This document shows, one piece after another, positions 11,532-24,340 of a stretch of 64,000 bases of DNA; within the stretch, counting starts at the first letter, position 1, and each line of letters begins with the position of its first letter. Source of the stretch: Iris pallida (taxonomy: Eukaryota > Streptophyta > Magnoliopsida > Asparagales > Iridaceae); the NCBI GenBank assembly GCA_029216955.1, contig JANAVB010005597.1:41959311-42023310 (forward strand), read 5' to 3'. The notes under the pieces were generated by a model. It ran no database searches. It saw only the letters and a program-made list of their open reading frames with translations, and had not been told where the DNA came from. The translations under genes were made by a program, and so were the position numbers.

Positions 11532-14500
11532 TCAAATGGGGGATACAATGGATTCAGCATCTATGGTGAGTTGCTGACTGAGGAAGGGCAGAGGAGTGTC
11601 CGTCTGATAGGTGGAGGCCTTATGAAGAGCGTCTCTCGCCAAAAGATGACCTGCTTGATTCCCTTCACGTCGTGTGAATGTATGATCAAAGTGTTTGTTT
11701 GCTGCATTTTTAGCTGAGTGGATGGTGAGAAGGAGGTCGTACAACCTCCAAGGGACTAAATTATTCTCGCCTATGAAAATTCTTTGGACAATGAGCGAGT
11801 CCCCTTCTATGATGAAATACTTGTGACCCAACTCAACTGCTAGTAATACTCCTTGATGGACTGCATGGAGCTCGGCAAGCAGACTTTTTTCTTCCTCGAA
11901 GACATAGCTTGGTGATAAACACCAAGTTCTAGCTGAAATGAACCCACCATTGTAGTCTCTTGCAATAGCAGCTACTGCTAGGGAAGAGGAGGCAACTGCC
12001 CCGTCAACATTTATTTTGATGCAATCAGGGGGCGGGGGTCTCCATTCGGTTGAGCCCAGATTTTTGTAAAGGGCTTCAATCCTGTCTCTCTCTTCTTTGA
12101 AGCCAGTATCATAAGCATCAAACATGGCTTTAGCATGCTGCATAATTGACTGGACCTTCAGCGCTATCTTATTGAAAACGCAAACACATCTAGATTTCCA
12201 AATTGCCCATAGTAATACTGCTCCCATTCGCATAACATCTTCTACCCGAGGATTAGCCATCCATTCCTCACAGAGCTTTAGAAGATTCATCTGATTGTCG
12301 ATGCGCAGTCCTATAGGACTAGCAAACCATACAGCCTTAGAAATTTTACAATGAAGGAATAGATGATTAATGTCTTCTTCATTAGTTAAGCAAAATGGGC
12401 ATAGATTGTTGATATTCTGGATGCGCTTGCAGAGCGACGAAAAGAGCGGAAGAGCATTATGAAATAGGCGCCACAGAAAGACTTGGACCCTGGGCGATAT
12501 GCCTTTGATACGCCACAAGTGCCGCCACCTTATGTTGCTTTGAAATGAATGGATGGAGGAGCTACTCGGTTCTAGCTTTCTCAACTCTTCATATAGTGAT
12601 TTAGAGGAGAAACTCCCATTGATTGATTTCGTCCATATGAGACGATCATTACCCTCCCCTCCGCTGAGGTTTATTTTGATTATAGTAGCAGCCTCTGTCG
12701 TAGTGAAGGTGGATTGGACGAGCTCCCTATTCCACGTCCTTGTTAAAGGCTCTATAAGTTCCCTAACAAGTCGCGGGCCGTTAGGTGATGGAACACTATC
12801 CAGGATACGGTGGCCGACGATGTCAGGAACCCAAGGGTCTTCATAGATCTTAACCCACCCACTATTAATTCTCCAAAGCATGTTATTCTTCATGTACTCT
12901 CTCATGTCTAGGAGACTGTTCCAAGTAGTCGAGGCTTTACTTGATTTCTGAATACTCCAGATGGAATTATTTTGCAAGTATCGGCCTTTAAGAATGCGAA
13001 CCCATAGCAGATCCTCGTTCTCAATAAATCTCCAGAACAGTTTCCCTACTAACGCCTTGTTGACTCAATATAATCTTCTGATACCGAGCCCTCCATCTTT
13101 CTTTGGTTGTGTAATTTTGACCAATTCAAGAAGTGGAGTTTCATGTCCGCAAAATTATGCCCCCACCAGAATGCTCTCTGTTGCCTTGCTAGTGTATCAG
13201 TAATGTTCTTCGGGATCAAGTACGCCGACATATAGTAGATTGGTAATGATCCAAAAGTGGCTTTGATAAGAGTATTACGCCCTGCGTGTGATGACAACTT
13301 GGTCTTCCATCCCTGAAGTCTGCTGTTGCTTTTTTCTATCAGTCCATAGTAGGGATATAACCTTGATTTGGATGGCAGAAGGGGATGTCCTAAGTACTTG
13401 TCCTCCTCAGACATGATGGCGAAGTTGAGCACTTTAGCTAACGAGTCCCGTTCCTGTTTGTTTACATGTCGACTAAAGTGGATACTGGATTTAGAGAAGT
13501 TAACTTGCTGTCCCGACCATTGCGAGAAGGTTTTGAGGATATCATGGACCGCTGAGATAGCGGGGAGTGTCGCCTTGCCAAAAATAAGTATATCGTCAGC
13601 GAATAATAGATGGGAGATATGAGGAGTGTACCTATTCAGCCGAACTCCATGGAATATGGCTTCCTGCTCGAATTTATAGAACAATTTTGATAGAACCTCC
13701 GAACACAGAACAAATATAAAAGGAGATAAAGGACAACCTTGGCGGATGCCCCTAGTTGGGGTGAAGAATCCTTCTGGGGAATTATTAACCATGACTGAAT
13801 AGGTGTGCGATGTGATACAACCCATAATGATTGCATTCGAGTGACCCTGGATCCCCAACCCATGGAGGACACTTTGGATAAACTTCCATGATAGTCTATC
13901 GTATGCCTTGGACATGTCAATTTTCAGAGCAAAAGCGTTCTTCTTTCTCGGAAAATACTTTATGGCATGAATTATTTCTTGAGCAATAATGGTGTTGTCA
14001 GTAATTTGCCTTCCGAGGATGAACGCATTTTGGTAGGGAGAGATAAGAGCATTGATCAGAGGCTTCAACCGATTAGTAATAATCTTCGACACAATATTGT
14101 AAGCACCATTGCATAGAGCAATTGGTCAAAAATCCATAGGAGCAGTAGGGTTTGCCTTCTTTGGAATTAACGCCAGGTTTGTGTGATTCAAACGGTGGGG
14201 GAGACTTGCCTTGTTTAAGCATTGTTGAATCATCTCACAAAGATCAGCACCTAGTGTATCCCAGTGCTTCTGATAAATCAGGGCTGGGCAACCGTCGGGC
14301 CCGGGTGCCTTAACCGCTCCCATGCTCATCACAACGTTCTTGATTTCTTTCTGACTCGGCACTAACCCAATTAGAAGATTGTCAGCTTCAGATAAAGGAG
14401 AATTAGAAACTGTAAAGTGCGGGTCCATGGGTGATGCATCATCAGAACCCAGAATATTTTCAAAGTGGTTTATTATAGTTTTGGCAATACTTTCCTGATC

Positions 14501-15646
14501 GGAGATCCAAGAACCGTCCGGGAGTTGGAGAGCATGGATCTCATTCCTTCTTTTCCTGATTATTGCTTTGGTATGAAAGTACTTCGTGTTTTTGTCGCCA
14601 TCCTGGATCTATTTGCATTTCGCCCTCTGACTCCAATAAGTTTCTTCAATCGCTAACAGATCATTAATCTCCGCGGTGAGCTTTCGCTCCTCAGCCATCA
14701 ACTGATTCACAGGGGACAAAGCTTGTATGGAGACGATTTTCTCTTGCAGTTGAGAGATTCGAAGCTTTATATTACCAAAGTTGCGGCGCCCCCATTGTTG
14801 AAGCTTAGCTACCGTGTATTGCAAGTTCTTCACAAAGTCCTTAGCTTGAAGACCCTGCGCCTCTCGCCAGGTCTTCCAACTCCTCTCCGAAATTGCCATT
14901 CGATAACCAGTAAGCTTCGAATCAAGCTGGCCGTTTCTTCCTCTTGTACAAACTATTGGTGTTGAGCAATATGGGTGCGTGATCGCTGTTGAGACGCGGT
15001 AAAGTACTCACTTTGGAGTATGGAAAGGAGCAACACCATTGAGAGTTCACGAGGGCCCTATCGAGACGTTCTCGAATGTGGAATTCAGAACTTCTACCAT
15101 TCGTCCAAGTGTACGCGGGACCGCTGCAGCCTAAATAAATAAGACCGCATTGATCCACCATCTTTTGGAAGTGGGTGGCCGCTTGTTGATCAAATCTTCC
15201 CCCTCCTTGCATTTCTTCAGGGCGTAAGATGGCATTAAGATCCCCTATACAACACCACGGCATAAGCTTGTCAGGACAGTGATTTGCTCCCAAAGCTTAG
15301 GTCTATCCTTCTTTTTGGCACAACCATAAATGCAAAGAAGTTTCCACGCCATAGCATTACCAGAATCTTCTATGGAGAGGAGGATGAGATTAGAAGAAGA
15401 AAAAGAGACTGATGCTTTTATTTGGGAGTCCCATCCCAACCAAAGGCCACCTGAACGACCATTCGGGGGGACGAAGAATAAATTAGTGAATCCGAGTTGG
15501 GGGAGGATTTGATTAGTGTGAGAGGGTGAGGACATGGTTTCGGAGATGAAGAGGATCGAGGGATGGGTGGCGGTGAGAAATGATCAGAGAGTTTGAACTG
15601 TCGAGGCATTTCTCGCCCCTCGACAGTTCCAAGAAAGTACTAACAT
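11532..15646 (-). pseudogene. LINE family 1 copy 1 ORF2: endonuclease, reverse transcriptase, RNase H
   Basis: The start is ATG 15646, overlapping the ORF1 stop (ATGTTAG). The apurinic-type endonuclease region runs about 15646-14900 (start MLVLSWNCRGA, then IGDLNAIL and NSDHAPILL). Reverse transcriptase runs about 14430-13050 with KAPGPDG, RRGIRQG-type GIRQGCPLSPF and an intact FADD. A zinc-knuckle (CPFC..H....C) and then an RNase H domain (INVDGA, EGDS, LLARDA) run 12977-11532. Breaks include in-frame TGA at 15584-15586 and several CGA-to-TGA-like stops, plus frameshifts near 15270, 14900 and 13070. It once made the enzyme for target-primed reverse transcription; it cannot now. Confidence 0.88.
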
Positions 15647-17002
15647 TGCCCTTGCGGCTGTTGGAGGTCAGCCGCCACGACCTGTAATGAATTCGGAGAG
15701 TTGGTAGAATCAGGACGTCTCTTCTTATTCCTGGTTGCATCATCACGAACGATAGTGGTTCTTTTCTTGGTGTTCATAGGGAGGAGGGGAAGTGGTTCTT
15801 CATAGGGTTTGTGTTTACGAGCTAGCCGTTTCGATGAAAATTTCTTGTGATCAGCCAATCGAGAAATAACGCCGGAGTTGTTCATAGGAGTAGAAGCTTC
15901 ACCAGTAGACTTGACCATAAGTTGTATCTTCTCTTGTGGGGAGGAGGCTCTGGTATGTTCTGATCCTTCCTCAATCTCATGCCCATGATATTGCCTTGGG
16001 ATTTCCATGGCATTTGTATCCATTAATACCACTGGTTCCCCCTCCATGTTGGACGGAAGAGAACCATCTGGAGAATTAGACTTCAGCCCTTCAGACTGAG
16101 AACTATCTCTGGAGCTGAGTCTTTCCAAATATATGAATCCACTTTGATTGGGTTCTATAATGTTAACATCTTCCTTCGAGTAAGTATGCTTTCGGTAGGG
16201 TGGCTGATATCGCACAATATGATTAATTTGTGGAGTTGGTAGATTCGTGTCTCTTGATGGCGAGATTTCTGGGGCATTATTGGACCTGAGGGGAGATGGT
16301 GGGGGTGTGCGGGCGGAGGTTGATGCCCTTTGTCGATGTGAATCATCCTCTCCAGATGAGGTGTAGCTGTCTCGAGGCGGATAGACTCTAAGAGCTTCAG
16401 ACTTATACTCTTCTTCCTTAATTCTGGGATGCAGAAGTTCTTTCATTCGGATCTTCTCGTCTTGCGACCAATCCTCTCTGATGAGAGATTTAAAGTTCAT
16501 CTTCTCCGGACAGTATAGATATGTGTGGCCAAGTCTAGCACAGAAGGTGCACATCCGAGAGAGTCTTTCATACCTTACCGAAACTTTGCCCATACAGTTG
16601 CCGTCCATAATTGTCGATATGAGTTTCTTTACTGGATATGAGATGTCGACCAATATTTTCAGGCGTGCAAAGGTCGTCCATTGAGACTCATCTGCGTGGG
16701 TTATTCTTCTAGGAGTGCCTATAGACTCCGCTAATCTGGTTATAGCAGTCCGATTAAGGAACCTTGGAGGGATTTTGTGAAATTGAACCCATAGATCCGC
16801 CAAGTTGAATTTATATTCTTCTGGGAGTTTACCCGGATCACATTTCTCCAGGGCCAGTAGATCTTCGTTGATACTCCATGGAGCTTCCTCGAGAATCCTC
16901 GAGACTTCATCTGGTGAGTCGAGGCGCACACGGAAGGAGCCTGCTTCGATATCCAGTTCTGTGACATGAGGAGGATGCGCCGTCCTCCATAATTTAGTCA
17001 AG
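15640..17002 (-). pseudogene. LINE family 1 copy 1 ORF1, N-terminus missing
   Basis: The frame is open from 17002 (entering as ILTKLWRTAHPP) to TAG 15640. It carries a DUF4283-like region (WSINEDLL, LWVQFHKIPPRF, RLAESIG) and a CCHC knuckle (CTFCARLGHTYLYC) near residue 150, then a charged, Ser/Pro-rich C-terminal half. ORF1 proteins of this type bind the LINE RNA. The likely start, MSSLFSLQG, is on the far side of gypsy B at about 35591 (minus); roughly 60 residues between the two parts appear to have been deleted together with the end of the LTR. The displayed Met inside this frame is not the real start. Confidence 0.8.
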
Positions 17003-17879
17003 ATTGTAAACTACCACAAAAATGTACTTGTCTCAAATTGATTTGACTGGACGGGTCGATACGTCGGGATGGGAATTCAGGTTCTTCTTTGAAATCCTAC
17101 ATTCGGAAACTTGTCTCAGAAAAACCAAAGTCGCCAATGATACTATACTAGTTGCAATCTCTAGTTATGTCCTAGTCAATTTAGTCTTTATTTAGCTAAC
17201 ACAACCAAAACGCGATTATTAGTGCGTTGCAATTAAGAAACATCAATTTATATTTAATTCTGGGAAAACTTGCATTTATCAATTTATTCGAAAAACTTGG
17301 TATTTATATTTATATATATAAAAATACATTTTTCTTATTAAATGAGAATAACGTGAATTTCTAAAATTTCTATAGTTATTTACCCTAAATTACGTGTCTG
17401 AACAATAACCAGAAAAAATCCAAAACTATAATTACTAATTATTACAATTTTGCAGAAAAGTAAATGGGCTTATGCCCTTACAAGCCAATGAATTAAAATA
17501 AGAAGAAAACTTGTTAGTCCTGTAATCTTCCTACAATTTAATTATGACCAAATTAAATAATAAAAATAAATGAGTCTCAAATATGGTCCAATCGTCATAT
17601 AGGCTAATGCCTCAACGTCCGGACGAAACCGGTTTCGTTTGCACTTAGCCAGGGCCCATTGACCAATTACGGTCGTCGCCCAAAAGTCCAAAATAATATT
17701 CTTTTCCGAAAACCATTTTAAAACTATATAATTAAATTTTATAGAAAATTTCGGCAACATTCCCTCTATTTTTGGGATAACCCAAAACTGGGAAAATGTG
17801 CCAACAATATCCCAAACCAGGGAAATAACTCGTAAATTAATCCCATCACCATATATATATAAAATTAAATTCACTGATC

Positions 17880-18300
17880 ATGTTCGAAAATGTTCGAAAA
17901 ACCCGAAATAGAAATCGGAAATCAAACACCACAAAAACTGAATATGGTACCAGAAAATAGTTCTCGAAAAAATCTGAAACTAAACAATCATCAAAAATTC
18001 CCAGAACCTTTCCGAAGAAAAGTTCGAGAATTCCGAGAAACCATAACCTCGGAATTTCCAAAACCAAACTGTACAGAACCCTTCCGAAAAATGTTCGGAA
18101 ATTCCGAAATCAAAATTTATATGAAAATCACAGGACCTTCTTCCAGAAGAAATCCACAGAACTCTTTCCGAAGAGTTTCCGGAAAATCGAAACCAACAAA
18201 CCAATCGCAGAACCAAATATCACAGAACAAATGGTTCCGAAATTTTCGAAACCAAAAACGTAGCCGAAAACCGAATTTTCGAAGAAATTCGTGGACCAAA
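17880..18300. repeat. Cluster of TTCCGAA-type palindromes in the element B LTR
   Basis: Many TTC and GAA triplets sit in inverted pairs (TTCCGAA, GTTCGGAAATTCCGAAAT and similar). The same cluster is in the other LTR at about 34045-34465. The spacing recalls heat-shock elements, but the cluster lies downstream of the TATA box in the transcribed part of the LTR. Confidence 0.5.
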
Positions 18301-18853
18301 TTATCATCACAGACCAAGACAGGGGACGAACTACTGTGATTACCAGAGATTACCCAAGTTGACGGAATCCGAAGGGTTGCCTCGGACTCGGGACGCGCAA
18401 ATCCACAGAACGTACTCGAAATCCAGCGAAGAGCCCTAGTAGGGGCTGTCCAGAACAGCGAACACGGTCTCGGGGTGCGCCGGGGAAGCAGCGCTCTGGC
18501 ACAGGGCTAGGGCACGGCCGGGGAGGACAGTGCTGGGGCCGGGAAAGGCGCCGGGGACTCGCGGGCGGAGCCGAGCAGGGGCGCGGGAGGCCAGGGAAAG
18601 TCTGGTCGGGCCTAGGGCACGGGGCGGCCGGCGGAAAGAGCGCACGGCCTGGGACGGCGCCTGACTCGCGGGGTCTGGCGGCGAGGGGGTCGGCCTGGAG
18701 GTCCGCACAGGAGAGCCGCGCGGGTCGGGCTGGGGGCGTGCGGCCTTGGCGGCGAGGTCGCCGGAGGGAGCTCGGGGTTCGCCGGAATTGGGGGTTAGGG
18801 TTCGGGGAAAAAGGTTTGGGGAGTGGTTTGAAGAGAATGAAGAGGGGAAGGAG

Positions 18854-18860
18854 CTTTATA
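18854..18860 (-). promoter_or_regulatory. TATA box, 3' LTR of element B
   Basis: On the minus strand this reads TATAAAG, followed by a CT-rich leader with CCGAACCCTAACCCCC about 70 bases on. The copy in the 5' LTR, which would drive the element, is at 35023-35029. Confidence 0.6.
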
Positions 18861-19382
18861 GGGGAAGAACCTTGGGGGTTTCGGAAGAGGAAGGGAAAAG
18901 GGCGGCGGTTTCACGCGGGGAGGCCGACGGTCGGCAGCGAGCGGCGGCCGTTCGGGATGGAGGGGACTCGAGAAGTCTCAGCCGTGAGACTTTACTCCAG
19001 GCAGAGAGAAGAGTTTAAGAAAAAAAATTAAATGAAGAAAAATTGTTTTTAATAAATATTTTTCTTTAACTAATAAGTTTAGAAATAAACTGATGGACTT
19101 AAGAATAAAATCAAGTTTGGGTTCAATTTCAAAATGGATCGAGATGGGTTTGGGATGGGTCAGGGCCAACAATCAAAATCCAGAAAAATAATACTTTATT
19201 TTCTAAAAATATGGTTTTCATAATTAACATGTTTAACTAAATATTAAATATTATTTAACCTAACTAGAATAAATTATAAACACAATATTTAATTAATTAG
19301 AAAAATATAATTTTTGACAAAAATTTCCAGAATTAATTAATTAACTAAATCAAATAATTAACTAAAAATTACAGGTTTCACA

Positions 19383-19396
19383 ACCTTCCCTCCTTA
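19383..19396 (-). other. Polypurine tract of element B
   Basis: The minus strand reads AAGGAGGGAAGGT directly before TGTGAAACC, the LTR start. It is nearly identical to that of element A. Confidence 0.85.
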
Positions 19397-19441
19397 AGAA
19401 ATTTCGTCCTCGAAATTTAAAGGATAAGGTTAGGAATTACC

Positions 19442-22400
19442 TCAGGTCTCAAACAAGTACGGGTATTGCTCCCGCATCTCATCCTCTCGCTCCCAGGTAG
19501 ACTCGCCTGGGGAATCGTGCCTCCACATAACTCTGACTATGGGAATCACTGAAGTCCTGGTCCTCTTCTCGCCTCTGTCCAAAATTGCCACTGGCTTCTC
19601 TGGTACTGTAAGACTCGGTCCAATCTCCAGCTCTGAATGATCCAAGATATGACTCGGATATGGAATGTAGCGTCTGAGCTGCGAAACGTGAAAGACGTTG
19701 TGCACGCCCTCAAGATTAGCTGGTAGAGCTAACCGATACGCTACTTCACCAATTCGGCTCAAAACTTCAAATGGTCCGATATATCTGGGACTCAGCTTCC
19801 CAGCTCTGCCAAATCGGATAGTTCCTCTGGTAGGAGAAATCTTCACAAAGACACTATCTCCTTCTTCAAACTCCAGTGGTCGACGACTGCTATCTGCCCA
19901 ATGCTTCTGCCTGTCTTGGACGATCCTGAGCTTGTCTCTGATTACTTTCACCTTCTCTGCTGCGTCAGTTACCATCTCTGGCCCCAATAGTACTCTTTCT
20001 CCTACGTCGTCCCATGCAAGTGGAGTACGGCAGCGACGTCCATAAAGAGCTTCAAATGGGGTCATACCAATGCTAGCTTGGTAACTGTTGTTGTAGGAGA
20101 ATTCCACTAAATGCAAGTGGTCCTCCCAAGACCCTCCAAATTCTAAGACGCAAGATCTCAGCATGTCTTCTAGCGTTTGGATTGTCCTCTCAGATTGTCC
20201 GTCAGTTTGGGGATGATAGGCTGTGCTGAACTTCAGTTTTGTTCCCAAGCTGTCATGTAAACTCTTCCAAAAATGTAAGGTAAATCTAGTATCTCGGTCA
20301 GATACAATACTTACCGGTTCTTCATGAATCCAGTAGATGTGCCGCATGTACAGTGCCGCCAACTTCTCGGTGGATAAACCAACCTTGAAAGGAATAAAGT
20401 GAGCCGACTTAGTCAGTCGGTCCACAATAACCCAAATAGCGTCCTTCCCTCCTTGGGATCGAGGCAATCCTGACACAAAATCTATTGTTATATGCTCCCA
20501 CTTCCACTCCGGAATGTCCAGCGGCTGTAGAAGTCCTGCGGGTCTCTGTCTGCTAGCCTTCACTTGTTGGTAAATCAAGCATCTAGCCACAAATCTGGAT
20601 ACATCCTTCTTCATTCCATACCACCAAATGATGATACGCATATCCCGATACATCTTATTAGCTCCAGGATGTATGGAATACTGTGACTGGTGCGCTTCTT
20701 GCATCAGCTCATTCCTCAATTTGCCAGATGGTACACACAGCCTCGTACTATTTTTCAATGCTCCGTCACTGGCGATAGAGAAACCTTCAAGTGTTCCTGC
20801 CAGCACTTCATCTCTGAGTTTGCAAAGCGTCTCATCTTGGAATTGTGTCTTCTTGATTTTGTCCATCAGACTTGAACGCAATTGCAACTGTATCATGGTT
20901 GAGTCAGCTCCAGGTACAATAGCTTCTCGCCCTAGTTCCTTCATCTTCTCCTCAGGCAGTACAATCTCCAGACCAAGCTTCTCTATGTCCTCCAACAAGT
21001 GCCGCTCCTTGGTCAAGAACATCGCCACTGGGTATCGACTAAGTGCATCTGCAACCACATTAGCCTTACCTGGATGGTACTGCAGGTCGATGTCAAAATC
21101 TTTCATCAGTTCCAGCCACCTTCTTTGTCTCATGTTCAGCTCTTTCTGAGTGAAAACATATTTCAGACTTTTGTGGTCTGTATATATTTCCACTCTCTCT
21201 TCATATAGATAATGCTTCCATAGCTTCAATACAAAGATGACTGCAGCAAGCTCTAGGTCATGTGTGGGATAGTTCTTCTCATGAGTCCGTAATTGCCTAG
21301 ATGCGTAAGCAATCACTTTCCCATTTTGTTGAAGAACGCAACCTAGTCCTTTTCCAGAGGCATTGCTGTAGATTGAGAAACCACCGGTTCCTGCGGGTAG
21401 CGCAAAGATTGGTGCAGTGGTAAGCCTCTTCTTCAGCTCCTCAAATGCCGCCTGGCAATCTTCTGTCCAGATGAACTCTTCATTCTTCCGAGTGAGCTTC
21501 GTCATCGGTTCAGCAATTCTGGCAAAATCCTTCACAAACTTTCGGTAGTAGCCAGCCAAGCCCAAGAAACTTCTGATCTCAGCAACTGAGCTTGGGGTAG
21601 ACCACTTCTCCACAGCAGCTATCTTCTTAGGATCCACCGAAATTCCTTCTCCTGTGACAACATGGCCAAGAAAATCCACCTTGTCTAGAAAGAATTCACA
21701 TTTGGATAGCTTACCATATAACTTCTCTTTCCTCGAAGTTCCCAGAACTTTTCTGAGGTGCTCCTCATGCTCCTCTTCAGTCTTCGAATAGACCAGAATG
21801 TTATCGATAAAGACAACGACAAACTGATCTAGGTATTCATGGAAAACCTTGTTCATAAGGTTCATGAATACAGCAGGAGCATTCGTCAGTCCAAACGGCA
21901 TGACCAAGAATTCAAACTGCCCATACTTGGTGTTGAATGCCGTCTTGGGAATGCCCTCCTTCCTGACCTTGATCTGATGGTAGCCGGATCTGAGGTCAAT
22001 CTTCGATAACACCTTAGCTCCACTGAGTTGGTCAAACAAGTCATCGATCCAGGACAGAGGGTACTTGTTCTTGATGGTGATATTGTTCAGCGCCCGGTAG
22101 TCGATGCACATCCTCATAGTTCCGTCCTTCTTGGGTACAAACAAGACAGGTGCTCCCCAGGGTGAAGCTCTGTCTCGGATAAATCCCAAAGCCTTCAGTT
22201 CATTGATCTGATCCTTCATCTCCTTGGCCTCCTTTGGATTGACTCTGTAGCATCCCTTAGAAATAGGGGAAGAACCGGGGACTAGGTCAATGGTGAACTC
22301 TATGTCTCGATCTGGGGGTAACCCGGGAAGACTATCAGGGAAGACATCCATAAATTCTGTTATGATAGGATGGGGAGGTCCGGGTTCTTCTGTGATAGAG

Positions 22401-24166
22401 GTGTAGGTAACACACTCTATATCCTCCGGAGTTCGAGAGATTTCAAACTCCGGCTCTCCAGGTGGGCTGAAGACTACACATCCTATGTGACAGTCTATCA
22501 GCGCATGCTGCTTACTCAACCAGTCCATCCCTAGGACTATATCATAATTGGGTAAGGGCATCACAAGTAAAGGTGCTATGAATTGGTGGCCTGATATGGT
22601 GATAGGGCAATTACAGGTCTCAGTGATAGGTAGGGGTCCTCCACCGGTCATAACTCTACATATCTTCTTGCTAAATCCCGTATCTATGTGGTGTGCAGAG
22701 ATGAATTTTGTGGATATGAAAATATGTGATGCACCCGAATCAAATAAAGCTAAGACAGGATAGAAATGCACATAAATAAAACCTGCGATGACATCAGCTG
22801 TAGGTTTCTGCTCTAGTTCTTGTTCCTCTGCTGCTAAGGCAAAGGCTCGCCCAGTCTTCTGTTGATGCTGCCCAAATTGTTGTTGCTGAATGGGCAGAGG
22901 ACCTTTCTGTTGAATAGCTCCAGTCCGGTGGGCCGCCGAGGGGCAGTCCTTCACTTGATGGGTGGAAGACCCACAGACTAGGCAATGTCCTAGTCTCTTT
23001 CTGCAGATATTTGCTTGATGCCCCGGCCTTTTGCAATAGTCGCAGACAGGGATCTGCCTCTGAGGTGCCCTATCATTGTTCCTTGCCTGTTGGTTCTGCT
23101 GCTGGTGGTGGGAAGGCCGGTTGTTGTTGTTGTTGTTGTTGTTGGGCCTCTTCTGATTACCCTGAAAGTTGTTAGTTTCAGGATAATCCCTCTTTGAGCG
23201 AGCGGGTTGGCTCTTCTCTATATCTTGAGCTCGCTCCAGGATCGTTTCATAGGTCTTAGCACCTCCTGAGATCACATGGGTGCGGATCTCCTCTCTCAGC
23301 CCATGTCTAAACCTTTCAGCACGATCTTCAGGGTTAGCTACCAGGTTCTTGGCAAAACGGCTGAGTTGGCCGAATTCTGTTGCATATTCTCCAACAGTCA
23401 TATTTCCTTGCTTCAGGTTCTGAAATTTCTTCTCCATCTCCCGCAACTCTGATGTTGGAAAGAACTTCCTCTTGAACAACCTCTTGAAGGTGTCCCAGTC
23501 AAGCTGCCTGTCCTGGAGTCGGGGTTCATTCCGATACCAGGTGCTTGCTATATTTTGCAGTTGGAGTCCCACTGCTTCAGCCTTGAGGTCTTCTGGAAGT
23601 CGAGCGACGCTTAGGAGACGCTCCATGCTATCGAGCCATTCATCAGCATAGACGATTCCCTCGGTTCCCTTGAAGGGTCGAGGGTTCTGCTTCTTGAAAC
23701 TCTCAATATCGCCCACCTTGGCAATATGATTCCCATTAATTTAAATGGCCTTAATATTACATAAATTAATCCTTAGATTTATGTTTACCTTGGCAGGCCT
23801 TGGTTCCTGTTGAGCTGCTTCTCCCCTCTCCAGTGCAGCCATTGCCACGCTATGGACATTCTCCATGCCTTCTCTCATAATTGCCGTCTGCTTGCGATGA
23901 GCTTCAGCTTAAGTTCTCTGGGCTTCTAGCACTCCTCTTAGCAGACCTATGAGGTCGGTGGGGTCCACAAGCACCGGAGGGGCAGCTGGAGTGGGCAAAA
24001 CCACAGGGGGCTGCATCTCCGTCTGGAAAGATGATGGATCTGCCGTTGTATTATGGGGACGGTCGGCCAGCTGCCGAGGTGTAGGCTCCGGACTTGATTG
24101 GGGAGGTAGGGTATGATAGGGTGAAGATACCCCATCGCCAGCATGATTGGTCTTGTCAGTGGCCAT
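19442..24166 (-). pseudogene. gag-pol polyprotein of element B, nearly intact frame with altered catalytic residues
   Basis: ATG 24166 opens gag; a TAA stops it at 23911-23909, and a 72-bp segment (23788-23717) carries another in-frame stop. From 23716 the frame is open for 1424 codons. Counting from 23716: gag to about 190; CCHC knuckles 225-258 ([28 protein letters not shown]); protease DSGAS about 326; reverse transcriptase 480-720 but FIDN, not FIDD (N639); RNase H 775-895 with SNAS instead of SDAS (N785); integrase 1000-1190 with the second zinc Cys changed to Tyr (Y1049) and intact D, D, E positions; chromodomain-like tail about 1340-1420. A GTG start at 23716 is not credible in a plant. 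These changes should abolish reverse transcription, so the element is dead though the frame looks whole. Confidence 0.93.
23717..23788 (-). other. 72-nt intron-like or inserted segment in gag of element B
   Basis: On the minus strand the segment begins GTAAAC and ends TTGCCAAG, then coding resumes in frame (PAK then VGDIES). It is AT-rich, contains an in-frame TAA and an ACATAAAT/ATTTATGT inverted repeat, and is absent from element A. The 9-bp direct repeat TGCCAAGGT lies at both ends, so it could instead be a small insertion with a 9-bp target duplication. Confidence 0.5.
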
Positions 24167-24322
24167 TCTCTGGAAGGTTTAGGATATAAACATAAGCAAG
24201 GTAGCCTACCAATCTATAATCAATAAAAATATTTACATATATAATTCGGACCTATTATTGTGACAAATCAATGTTCTAGTATTCTAATTGTCTCTAGATA
24301 GGTTTTCCTAAGTTGTTGATAA

Positions 24323-24340
24323 GACCTGCATGGGCCACCA
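24323..24340 (-). other. Primer binding site of element B, perfect match to tRNA-Ile(AAU)
   Basis: The plus strand reads GACCTGCATGGGCCACCA, identical to the 3' end of plant tRNA-Ile(AAU) plus CCA as I remember it. It lies nine bases inside the LTR end, as in element A. Confidence 0.85.

Larger units (their letters stand above)
17003..19382 (-). repeat. 3' LTR of element B, truncated (2380 bp of about 3115)
   Basis: It starts TGTGAAACC at 19382 (minus) and aligns through to 17006, matching 25085-25555 and 33639-35552. It then stops abruptly at the LINE ORF1 sequence; the terminal 735 bp present in the 5' LTR (24350-25084) are absent. A GC-rich block (about 18360-18990) contains the promoter region. 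The long reading frames in that block exist only because it is GC-rich and differ between the two LTRs. Confidence 0.92.

Noticed and set aside
23716..23716. GTG start for the element B polyprotein
   Set aside because: Plants do not normally start at GTG, and the gag frame clearly continues upstream to ATG 24166 across the 72-nt segment.
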